The notes below the pieces were generated by a model that made no database searches, was not told the DNA's origin, and worked only from the letters and a program-made list of their open reading frames with translations. 64,000 nt of DNA from RGIG9115 sp045603225 (GTDB taxonomy: Bacteria > Bacillota > Clostridia > UBA1381): the NCBI GenBank assembly GCA_045603225.1, contig JAZULT010000070.1:134125-198124 (forward strand). Direction: 5' to 3'. A program made the translations under genes and the position numbers. Positions 57,601 through 64,000 of the stretch are shown piece after piece; within the stretch, counting starts at the first letter, position 1, and the number at the start of each line of letters is the position of its first letter.

Positions 57601-58857
57601 AAAACACCAATGTTCTATGACTGGATGAACTTTAATTATGAGGTGTATGCTGACTGGGCAACATTTATGTATAATACTGTTAAGAAATATGCTCCTGATG
57701 TTAAAGTACATATAAAACAGCTTGCAGGTACATGGAGATATGAGCATAACTATTTCAGACAGTGGCTCAGAAATGGAGTAAGAGCTGAGAAGCTTGCGCC
57801 TGTAACTGATTATAACGGCTGTGATGCTCAGGGTATTCTGAACAATGAGGAACAAAGCATTCTTACAAAAATGCGCTGGTATGATTATCTGACTTCAATT
57901 GATAATGCACCTGTAGTAAACTCGGAAGACCACTCAATTCCTGATGGCTCGGATAACTATTCACCAGAAGTTGCAATCTGGGCAGGTGCAACTGTATGGA
58001 TGGGTGCACTTCACGGATGCAGTATTAATAATACATGGGTATGGGCGAATGACTATAATGAAATGTCTCTTTATGGCTCTGTAAGAGTGAGACCTGATGC
58101 GGCATATGCACAGGCAACTTCTGTAATGGATTTGAATCGACTTGCTATGGAAGTAAATGCACTTACAAGCTGTCAGGCTGAGGTTGCTGTTATGGATTCA
58201 CTTTCATCACAGGCAGAAGACAGAATATTTGAAAATGTGTCGTTCAATGCATGGCAGTCAGTTATATACAGCGGTCAGAGATGTGATTTTGTAACAGAAA
58301 AACAGGCATCTGAAGGAAAGCTTAATCAGTATAAGCTTATAATTGTTCCGAAATGTGACCGTGTAAGCCTTTTAACAATTGAAGCACTCAGAAGCTTTAT
58401 TGCAAACGGTGGAAGAGTTATAATGCTTGGTGAAAACTGCCTTGAAAATGATGAGTACGGGAATCCGTATGAAGAACAGCTTTATGTTGATGTAAAGGCG
58501 GCATCGAGAATAGTTCCTATCTCTTATCAGGGACTCGCAATGACATCACCTTCAAATGAAGAAATGCGTGATATGCTGACCGAAGAGTACGATAGACTCG
58601 GAATTACCAATGTGAAACTGATTGACACAGCTACGGGCAAGCTTGTGTATGATGTTGAATGGGAATCAGTAGTATATGACGGGAAAACAATTATTAATGT
58701 TAATAATTATAACTGGAACAGTCTCCCGACGGTAGCGGTTGAAATCAACGGAAAGAGAGCTTCTGAATTTACGGAACTCAGAAGCGGAGATGTTAAAAAC
58801 GGTACAATAGAGCTTAAGCCTTATGAACCGGTACTCATTAGCCTGAATAATCAATAA
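54697..58857 (+). CDS. Secreted GH42-like glycosidase with CBM4/9, CBM9 and nested CBM (module C)
   Basis: 1386 residues; signal peptide to ~26 (VSVSA). Order: CBM4/9-like (~28-175), CBM9-like (~227-398, AIDGNSSDWENE), beta-domain, helical segment with KGIPVDYEISGCSHLENY (~490-578), and a GH-A barrel with a nested CBM4/9-like module (~657-798). Likely catalytic residues are Glu899 (LGNEPGY) and Glu1077 (VNSEDHS). The SPHYF motif of the paralogues reads ATHYWPWF here, the most diverged of the four. A GH42 middle-domain-like region (LIIVPKCDRV, NGGRVIMLGEN) and a final beta-domain follow. Unlike its paralogues it has neither SLH domains nor a WD tail, ending YEPVLISLNN. Last gene of operon C. 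Substrate unknown. Confidence 0.82.
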   Translation: MIKKLISVLLVTAGISSFITPVSVSAIIQTPAGWEIHNNGNQQLEAVIDTEEKHSGNASLRMSYKTEGGDNVYAQLRKYINVEPNTSYTYSMWVKANKINGIQTMISWGTRYGLDSLGKTYGWKKFEFSWYSGNRTQAEFQLVMNSSFDKVWIDDIKFCKEGTDTNLIDNPGFETDVVVNVPSDSTENADAEKEDYDLTAEIKSREDSGKIFLDNRYLPVLKTNNKAIDGNSSDWENEVGVTGGNADVTGTFKTAYDEKYLYLYVETPDDKHMAITEGTGNWVQDSIQFVIGSTDEMYGRQVNASFKENGPMYFYSEQWHEADYQEIKSFGMHDGTVSVYEIAIPWELTGTDYNSDNLLLNVLINDDDGAGRRYYEFAYGIGTTKINKDFIHIYCVKDKENSGFISVPSTVKTDVDNLCRFLAVNNSDEEKTFTISTPDGKNERTVPAHGVCVEKFTVNFKESGNTEIKAGIASEQNLEIVKTVDVERSEERILSDAEKIKNVCIPELKRLIGECKAKGIPVDYEISGCSHLENYIDIVYEDMEHKLAFRADYILNSLFDIYETNKSNLEAYISGEKEAKTTYRYVTSEHSVSGQSIFADMRNSKTGEIEKRPVYFMGYNGFGQPEPVDYLNDMGFESYAVEIGIDSLIIPPDASSGWTTLNQKAETTCKIVSEDATGSNGVLEITSKSAAEANKYLQFYQPYYLKPNTTYEFGLKAKSENVSALWFAIGGWDTERKYIDDGTYDWKSYDFEYTTSEDRTRFEFFIFLDGMADRVFIDDVYVREKGTDNNLLVNGNFEYGRNAEVYKGVKFIEEPVEKFTKILDNAAEKNISVQFQIATHYWPWFTLDGHSDAGIIGHFTGNVNYTHDRVREITEYYLKNLLEIIKDKPALGGIILGNEPGYCTMNNPGFYEPLYVEYLKYIYKGDISKLNRNYGSNYTSFEQVTFDEVRQGDTQEWLTFGIELSHIEKTPMFYDWMNFNYEVYADWATFMYNTVKKYAPDVKVHIKQLAGTWRYEHNYFRQWLRNGVRAEKLAPVTDYNGCDAQGILNNEEQSILTKMRWYDYLTSIDNAPVVNSEDHSIPDGSDNYSPEVAIWAGATVWMGALHGCSINNTWVWANDYNEMSLYGSVRVRPDAAYAQATSVMDLNRLAMEVNALTSCQAEVAVMDSLSSQAEDRIFENVSFNAWQSVIYSGQRCDFVTEKQASEGKLNQYKLIIVPKCDRVSLLTIEALRSFIANGGRVIMLGENCLENDEYGNPYEEQLYVDVKAASRIVPISYQGLAMTSPSNEEMRDMLTEEYDRLGITNVKLIDTATGKLVYDVEWESVVYDGKTIINVNNYNWNSLPTVAVEINGKRASEFTELRSGDVKNGTIELKPYEPVLISLNNQ

Positions 58858-58895
58858 TAAATTGAATTTATAATTATATTGTGTTTTTTACGGAA

Positions 58896-58955
58896 AATCC
58901 CCTTAGGATAGTCTTGAAATGTTTTGCTGTTTCAAGTGTCTGTTCTAAGGGGATT
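58896..58955. terminator. Bidirectional hairpin terminator between convergent genes
   Basis: AATCCCCTTAG (58896-58906) pairs perfectly with CTAAGGGGATT (58945-58955), with an inner perfect stem CTTGAAA (58913-58919) / TTTCAAG (58930-58936). It lies between the end of operon C and the convergent AraC gene. The T tract is weak on both sides. Confidence 0.65.
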
Positions 58956-58973
58956 ATATCATTTTGAACTATT

Positions 58974-59822
58974 TTAAATGTTCTTTTTACGGTATTCAAG
59001 AGGTGTGATATTGTATTTTTCTTTAAACAATCTTTGAAAATGTTTGGTACTGTTAAATCCGGATTCCCGGGCGATTTCTGTTACTGTATCTGTTGCTGTG
59101 ACGAGCATATTGCATGCGTTTTTTAACCGTATGTCGTTTAAGTACTGCGAAAAACTGCATCCGAGTGTTTCCCTGAACAGGGAGCAGAAATATTTTTCCG
59201 AAAGGAATATTGTATCCGCAACATCCTTTACCTTTATATTCTCACGGAAATGCTTTTGTATGTATAAAACAGCATGAGGAATAAGATGAACCGCTTTGCC
59301 GGAGGGACGGAAGAGAGGGTTGTCTACCATTATGCCGTTGTTTAAAATATTCATAATAAGAAACTCAAGTATTTTTGTTGTGTACAGCTTGTTATTTGTA
59401 AGAGATTTATCAAAGTTTTTTTCAAGCTCATTAAAAATACCTGCATACCATTCTATTTGTTTTTCGTCAGGGATAACTACAGCGCTTTTTGAACCTGAAA
59501 GCTGCGAAATAACTTTTTCCGATTCTAAATGCTCAATATTAAACTGAATATTAAATCCTTCAAAAGTCGGCTGAATGACATCGAACGAATGCATTGAAGC
59601 AGGAGAAATCAGGGATATTATGCCATGCTTGAACTGATATGTGGTACTGTCGATTGTTGTTTCACCTTCGCCGAGATTCATTTCGAGCTCATAAAAATCA
59701 TGCCAGTGAAAAGAAACGGTATTGTACGGCTTAATACGGTGGACATATCCGACTTTTGTGATATTCTGAAAGTTTTTTCTGAAACGGCTTTCAGTTATTT
59801 TTTTCTTATTTTCATTTTTCAT
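58974..59822 (-). CDS. AraC-family regulator of module D
   Basis: 282 residues; the ATG at 59822 follows AAAGGGGG. A cupin-like N-terminal domain (VSFHWHDFYELEMNLGEGET, FKHGIISLISPASMHSF) precedes the AraC DNA-binding domain (VKDVADTIFLSEKYFCSLFR and VTEIARESGFNSTKHFQRLF, ending NITPLEYRKK). Paralogue of the module B regulator at 22905-23741. Divergent from the heparinase-like/GH88 operon. The shared 21-bp-phased TATCAC repeats beside both genes make it the probable activator of operon D. The ligand is probably a sugar or oligosaccharide; identity unknown. Confidence 0.9.
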   Translation of the reverse strand: MKNENKKKITESRFRKNFQNITKVGYVHRIKPYNTVSFHWHDFYELEMNLGEGETTIDSTTYQFKHGIISLISPASMHSFDVIQPTFEGFNIQFNIEHLESEKVISQLSGSKSAVVIPDEKQIEWYAGIFNELEKNFDKSLTNNKLYTTKILEFLIMNILNNGIMVDNPLFRPSGKAVHLIPHAVLYIQKHFRENIKVKDVADTIFLSEKYFCSLFRETLGCSFSQYLNDIRLKNACNMLVTATDTVTEIARESGFNSTKHFQRLFKEKYNITPLEYRKKNI

Positions 59823-59855
59823 CTAAAAATACCCCCTTTCTTTATCTTATAGGTA

Positions 59856-59884
59856 ATTATATCTTATTTTTATTATAATGTCAA
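59856..59884 (-). promoter_or_regulatory. Sigma-A promoter of the module D AraC gene
   Basis: On the minus strand TTGACA (59879-59884), 17-bp spacer, TATAAT (59856-59861): perfect consensus, about 33 bp from the start codon. Confidence 0.8.
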
Positions 59885-59921
59885 TCTGATTTGTAAAAAG
59901 GTGACATGAAAAAATACTTTT

Positions 59922-59975
59922 TATCACTAATATATAACAAATTATCACCCAATGGATACAATTTTATGATATAAT
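59922..59975 (+). promoter_or_regulatory. AraC direct-repeat operator and -10 element of operon D
   Basis: TATCAC at 59922-59927 and 59943-59948, 21 bp apart, followed by TATAAT at 59970-59975 (21 bp after the second site). No -35 consensus is present; the second half-site lies at the -35 position, as in class II AraC activation. Spacing and layout match 23839-23893. Confidence 0.65.
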
Positions 59976-60028
59976 AAAATCGAAATAAGTCAGAAAAGAG
60001 AAAAAATATGAAGTTGAGGAATGATTTT

Positions 60029-62020
60029 GTGAAAAGCAATATTTTTATAACAAGAGAACAGATTGAAAAAATGAAGAAAAATAGTGATGAGCATTTGCAG
60101 AAGCTTATCACACAAGCTATCAATATTGCTGATGAAGCTCTTGAAACGGAAGCTCTTACCGAAGAAAAGGTAAGATACAACGGTGATGAAAACCATTATC
60201 AGAATCAGCATGAGTATTATTATAATGCAACAAGACCGTTTGTAAAATATATGCCGTATCTTGGATTTGCATACTATTATACTGATGATAAAAAGTATTT
60301 CGATAAAGCACGTGAGTTTATGCTTATGTATGCAGGGTACGAAAGATGGCACGGTAAAGGTTGCTATGGACGTGCCGAGCTTGTAACCGAAGCATTCTGT
60401 ACCGGAATGACCTACGGATACGAATTTTTTAAGGATATTCTTGATGCTAAAGAAAGAGAGTATATTGTAAAACGTACATATGAGCTTGGTATAGAGCCTA
60501 TTCTTGAAGACTGGCTTCTGCCGGGGAAAAGATTAAATGCACTTGATACTATGGGGCATAACTGGTGGTCACTTTGTATTATTCCTGCCGGAATTGCGGC
60601 TATTGCCATGTCAGAAGATATTGAAACTGCTGACGAAATCGCAAAAATTGTAATGAAGGGTGTGCATGAATTCCTGAATTATAAAGGAAATCCGATAGAT
60701 GCAAAGCCTATGAACTATGATAACGGCGGATATTATGAAAGTATCGGATATAATACAATAGGCAAGTGTGCGGAATATCTTAAGTATTATAGAGAGTTTT
60801 TAGGTGAGCCGGAATTTGATGACAGTGATATATATATAAAATCGGCAGATTATTATATTAATACATTTTACCCGTCACAAGAAGGTATACTTCGTGTGCC
60901 GTTCGGTGATGACGGAGGAAAGGGTGTTCTTAAAACAGAAGTATTCCGACTCCTTGGTGCAGGCTTTGAACTGCCTGAACTCAGGTGGTATGTTAAGCAA
61001 TGCAAACGCCATGATGATATTATGGTTGACATTTCTGAGCTTTTATATTATAATGAGATATACAATGGTGAAGCGAAAAAGCCTGATACAAGAAGTGTTG
61101 TATATGAGAATATCGGGTGGGCGATTTTTCGTGACGGGTTTGACGATGATTCAAATATGCTTGCAGTTAAATGCGGAGATACATGGAATCATGCTCATGC
61201 AGATGCAGGAAGCTTCGTGTTTTACAAAAAAGGCAAGCCTGTGTTTGACGAAGAAAGCGGTGTGTATTACGGAACCGGTGCATATCACGGATATATAGTA
61301 ACGTCAAAGGCACATAATGTAGTTCTTTATAACGGTGAAGGACAACATCACCTTGATATTCATAAGCACGCACGACTTAAAGGCAGACTTTATAATTTTG
61401 TAAATCAGGACGGATTTAAGTATGTTGCAGCTGACCCGACAGGGCCAATGGGTAGATTTTTCAGACGGCATCTGAGACATTTTTTGTGGCTTGATGATTT
61501 TGTCCTTATATATGACGATATAACTGCGTATGAACCGGGCGAGCTTTCATTTCTGCTTCATGGCGATGAAGAATCATTTAAAATGCTTACACCGTGCAGT
61601 GCTGAGAAAAAAGTAATCTATACAAACAAGGAAGTAAATGAAGATAAAAATGTTACATTCGATGAGATAAAAGATGTTAAGACCGCTGAATGTATGGTCT
61701 ACAGTGTTAAAACGGATGATGAATGCAGAGGAAAGTTCGTAGGTGTGATTCCTGTAGATGAAAAGCTTGTACCTGAGTTTGAAGAAATAGAATACGGATA
61801 TAAAATAAAATGCGGAGATACAAAAGTATATATTAATCTCCTGAGCGACGGAAGGATAATGCATCAGAACTGTATAAATGTTATGGACGGTATCGAAACC
61901 GATGCTGTAATTCTTGTTGATAAAAAAGGAAAGTACGGTGTTGTTAACGGTAGTATGGTAAGAAAAGACGGAAAGTCATATCACGATACCTTTGCGCGTG
62001 CTAATGGATGGGTAGATTAA
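60029..62020 (+). CDS. Intracellular heparinase II/III-family polysaccharide lyase
   Basis: About 663 residues from a GTG at 60029 preceded by TTGAGGA; an in-frame ATG at 60008 (7 residues longer, preceded by AGAAAAGAG) remains possible. No signal peptide. The N-terminal ~330 residues are an alpha/alpha-toroid with GHNWW (His177, Asn178) and NGGYYESIGYN (Tyr235/Tyr236), positions where PL12/15/21-type lyases carry catalytic Asn and Tyr. The C-terminal beta-sandwich has the family hallmark NHAHADAGSF (His388, His390) and AHNVVLYNGEGQ. It should cleave uronic-acid-containing oligosaccharides by beta-elimination. The next gene encodes a GH88 hydrolase, which removes the unsaturated uronyl residue such lyases create. 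Substrate could be a host glycosaminoglycan or a plant/microbial uronate polymer. First gene of operon D. Confidence 0.85.
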   Translation: MKSNIFITREQIEKMKKNSDEHLQKLITQAINIADEALETEALTEEKVRYNGDENHYQNQHEYYYNATRPFVKYMPYLGFAYYYTDDKKYFDKAREFMLMYAGYERWHGKGCYGRAELVTEAFCTGMTYGYEFFKDILDAKEREYIVKRTYELGIEPILEDWLLPGKRLNALDTMGHNWWSLCIIPAGIAAIAMSEDIETADEIAKIVMKGVHEFLNYKGNPIDAKPMNYDNGGYYESIGYNTIGKCAEYLKYYREFLGEPEFDDSDIYIKSADYYINTFYPSQEGILRVPFGDDGGKGVLKTEVFRLLGAGFELPELRWYVKQCKRHDDIMVDISELLYYNEIYNGEAKKPDTRSVVYENIGWAIFRDGFDDDSNMLAVKCGDTWNHAHADAGSFVFYKKGKPVFDEESGVYYGTGAYHGYIVTSKAHNVVLYNGEGQHHLDIHKHARLKGRLYNFVNQDGFKYVAADPTGPMGRFFRRHLRHFLWLDDFVLIYDDITAYEPGELSFLLHGDEESFKMLTPCSAEKKVIYTNKEVNEDKNVTFDEIKDVKTAECMVYSVKTDDECRGKFVGVIPVDEKLVPEFEEIEYGYKIKCGDTKVYINLLSDGRIMHQNCINVMDGIETDAVILVDKKGKYGVVNGSMVRKDGKSYHDTFARANGWVD

Positions 62021-62031
62021 GGAGAGACGGA

Positions 62032-63123
62032 ATGTTGGATGAAGCAATAGAATTTTCGGTAAATAAAGTAAGGAAGCTCGCGGAGGATTTTGTTGATAAA
62101 TTTCCTGCAGAACAGAGCTGTGATTATACATATACTGCCCTTGAAAATGCGTCATGGGTAGAGGGATTCTGGACAGGTATGCTATGGCTTTCTTATGAGT
62201 TTACTGAAGATGAGAAGCTTAAAGAAATTGCAAAAGGGCATATAGATATTTTTAAGAAACGCATTGATAACCGAATTGGGGTTGATAATCATGATCTGGG
62301 ATTTCTCTACAGCCTTTCATGTGTTTCCGCTTATAAACTGACAGGAAATACAGTTGCTCGTGATGCGGCTCTTTCAGCGGCTGATTTACTGATTAAGAGG
62401 TTTCAGGAAAAAGGTGAATTTATTCAGGCATGGGGAGAAATAGGAGAAAGAGAGAACTACAGGTTGATTGTGGATTGTCTTCTGAATATTCCTCTTTTGC
62501 ACTGGGCAACTGAAACTACGGGAGATAACAAATACAGAGATATAGCGGTAAAGCATCTTAAAACGACAGTAAGTGTTGCAATACGTGAGGACTTTACTAC
62601 ATATCATACATATTATTTTGATCCTGATACAGGAGAGAAGCTTCACGGGGTAACGCATCAGGGATACAGTGACGATTCGTGCTGGGCAAGAGGGCAGGCA
62701 TGGGGAGTATACGGACTGGCACTGGGATATGCTTATACAAAGGATGAAAGACTTATTTCTATTTTTAATAAGGTTACTGAATGTTTTCTTTCTAAGTTAC
62801 CTGAAGACAATGTTCCGTACTGGGATTTGATATTTACAAGCGGAAACGAACCAAGAGATACATCTGCGGCTGTTATTGCTATGTGTGGAATACTTGAAAT
62901 GAATAAACATCATAAGAATGATAAGTTTATGGATATGTGCCTGAAAATTATGAAGAGTTTATGTGATAATTACATTACGGATGAAAGGTCAAACGGAATT
63001 TTAACCGATGGGATGTATGCCAGAACACGTGGGGATAATCCTGAATGCAATATATGGGGAGATTATTTCTTTATGGAAGCACTTATGAGAATAAAAAATC
63101 CTGATTGGAAAATGTATTGGTAA
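62032..63123 (+). CDS. GH88 unsaturated uronyl hydrolase
   Basis: 363 residues from the ATG at 62032, which has AAGGAG at 7-nt spacing; an in-frame ATG at 62008 overlaps the upstream gene and lacks a ribosome site. Cytoplasmic, alpha6/alpha6 barrel. Family signatures: HDLGF with Asp88, IVDCLLNIPLL with Asp148, THQGYSDDSCWARGQAWG, PRDTSAAVIAM and NIWGDYFFMEALMR. In characterised Bacillus unsaturated glucuronyl hydrolase the catalytic pair is Asp88 and Asp149, so both are conserved at matching places. The enzyme hydrates the 4,5-double bond of an unsaturated uronic acid at the non-reducing end and so releases it. It starts 11 bp after the lyase gene. The distinction from GH105 rests on the WARGQAWG/NIWGDY pattern. 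Confidence 0.9.
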   Translation: MLDEAIEFSVNKVRKLAEDFVDKFPAEQSCDYTYTALENASWVEGFWTGMLWLSYEFTEDEKLKEIAKGHIDIFKKRIDNRIGVDNHDLGFLYSLSCVSAYKLTGNTVARDAALSAADLLIKRFQEKGEFIQAWGEIGERENYRLIVDCLLNIPLLHWATETTGDNKYRDIAVKHLKTTVSVAIREDFTTYHTYYFDPDTGEKLHGVTHQGYSDDSCWARGQAWGVYGLALGYAYTKDERLISIFNKVTECFLSKLPEDNVPYWDLIFTSGNEPRDTSAAVIAMCGILEMNKHHKNDKFMDMCLKIMKSLCDNYITDERSNGILTDGMYARTRGDNPECNIWGDYFFMEALMRIKNPDWKMYW

Positions 63124-63162
63124 TTAAAAATTTCAGACATATATAAAAATTACTGGTGAGAC

Positions 63163-63191
63163 TTGAAAAATTATAACAAATGTGTTAGACT
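63163..63191 (+). promoter_or_regulatory. Possible weak promoter before the GH39 remnant
   Basis: TTGAAA (63163-63168), 17-bp spacer, TAGACT (63186-63191). Weak -10; it may have served the now broken GH39-like gene and could drive the beta-helix gene. Confidence 0.3.
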
Positions 63192-63222
63192 AACAGAAAG
63201 AGACAAAAGGAGATTTGGTATT

Positions 63223-63333
63223 ATGAATAAAATAACTGTTGATTTTTCGAAAAACAATGGATTTATTAAACCGCTTAATGGAGTATGAAATGGTTCCCGG
63301 TATTTGACGGAAGGTGTGAAAAAATATGATTAA
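63223..63333 (+). pseudogene. Decayed 5' fragment of a GH39-like glycosidase gene
   Basis: An ATG at 63223 with AAAGGAG upstream encodes MNKITVDFSKNNGFIKPLNG then V, followed by TGA at 63286. Reading through gives NGSRYLTEGVKKYD and a TAA at 63331. The start resembles GH39 enzymes, whose N-terminus typically reads 'I-K-P-L-H-G-V-N-N-G-P'; here the first Asn after Val is a stop. The rest of the gene is absent and the next gene starts at 63327. I read this as the remnant of a deleted gene. A short leader peptide is the alternative. Confidence 0.55.
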
Positions 63334-64000
63334 TGTTAACGACTATAGAGGAATGACAGATAATGAAGTTATAGAACATGCTATAAAAAACAAGCAAAAG
63401 GACGGTATTGTTATCATACCTCCTCGTGAAAGCAATATAGAACCGGAACGCGCTTTCTGGCTTTTAGACAGAGCAATTTTAATTCCTGAAAATACAACAA
63501 TAGTTTTACAAAACTGTAAGATTAAGCTTTCTGATAATTGCAGAGATAACTTTTTTAGAACAGCGAATTGCGGCTTGGGTATAGCTTATCCTGAAAGAAT
63601 TAAGAATGTACATATAAAAGGTGAAGGCTTATGTATTTTAGAGGGAGCAGATCATCCAAGAGCAACGGGTGACGGGGGTAAGATTTTAGCTTGCCCGTGC
63701 CCTTATGAAACAGAGGATTTATGTAGCTTAGCTGACTGGATTTCAGATGATGATAAAAAAAATGGAAATATTAAGTTTTGGGACAGGCACAGTCATTCCT
63801 ACGGAACTGATTTTGGAAAAGGAAATGAGTCACAATATGGTGATTGGCGAGGAATAGGTATTTTATTTGCGAATGTCGAGAATTTTTCGATTGAGAATGT
63901 CAGAATAGTTGAATCTCATGGATGGGGCATATCACTTGAAGAATGTGCATACGGAAGAGTTGAAAAGATTGATTTTGATGCTTGTATGTCAAAGGTTATA
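63327..64000 (+). CDS. Right-handed beta-helix protein, GH28/pectate-lyase-like (3' end missing)
   Basis: 224 codons visible from the ATG at 63327, open to the window end. No signal peptide, so cytoplasmic like the two preceding enzymes. The N-terminal part (VIIPPRESNIEPERAFWLLD, LIPENTTIVLQNCKIKLSD, ILEGADHPRATGDG) and the GILFANVENFSIENVRIVES rung pattern are typical of the pectin-lyase/GH28-related beta-helix superfamily. The active-site region lies mostly beyond the window, so hydrolase and lyase activity cannot be told apart. The ribosome site is weak (GAAGGTGTG inside the GH39 remnant). Probably part of operon D, acting on uronate-containing oligosaccharides (inference). Confidence 0.8.

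Noticed and set aside
54697..58857. WD tail on the last module C glycosidase
   Set aside because: The C-terminus ends in ELKPYEPVLISLNN with no WD motif and no extra beta-domain; it has neither attachment class.

Overview
The window looks like part of a chromosome of a low-GC Clostridia member (Bacillota), probably an uncultured gut or rumen glycan degrader. The evidence is many S-layer homology (SLH) proteins, gram-positive signal peptides, strong GGAGG-type ribosome sites, near-consensus sigma-A promoters, and very large modular secreted proteins rich in carbohydrate-binding modules (CBMs). I saw no tRNA, rRNA, CRISPR array, transposase or phage gene. Lineage and substrate cannot be fixed from the sequence alone.

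The layout is four successive glycan loci, each next to AraC-family regulators. Module A (1-21743): a divergent AraC regulator fused to an enzyme-like toroid domain (partial, minus strand), then a plus-strand operon of a free-standing toroid protein, a C-terminal-SLH protein, an N-terminal-SLH protein, a secreted Ig/DUF6273-like protein, and two large clan GH-A glycosidases. Module B (21823-41666): a tiny exported ORF, two AraC regulators, then C-terminal-SLH protein, N-terminal-SLH protein, two multi-CBM proteins, and two GH42-like glycosidases. Module C (41717-58955): a second toroid-AraC regulator (minus), a GH42-like glycosidase, C-terminal-SLH protein, N-terminal-SLH protein, a tandem-repeat CBM protein, and another GH42-like glycosidase. 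Module D (58974-64000): a divergent AraC regulator, then intracellular heparinase II/III-like lyase, GH88 unsaturated uronyl hydrolase, a decayed GH39-like 5' fragment, and a partial right-handed beta-helix glycosidase/lyase.

The series C-terminal-SLH protein, N-terminal-SLH protein, glycan-binding protein, large glycosidase occurs three times with diverged sequences. Exported proteins without SLH domains mostly share a different C-terminal beta-domain ending in a W-D-x-x-x-M-x-P-like motif ('WD tail'). In modules A and B an enzyme paralogue pair has one SLH-anchored and one WD-tailed member. My inference is a cell-wall-attached binding and hydrolysis assembly that releases oligosaccharides, which are imported (no transporter is present here) and finished inside the cell by products such as module D, whose lyase and GH88 have no signal peptide.

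Regulation is unusually legible. The promoters of the B and D operons carry TATCAC direct repeats exactly 21 bp apart, beside paralogous AraC genes. The promoters of the A and C operons share TGC repeats with 8-9 bp phasing just upstream of the -35 element, beside the two toroid-AraC genes.
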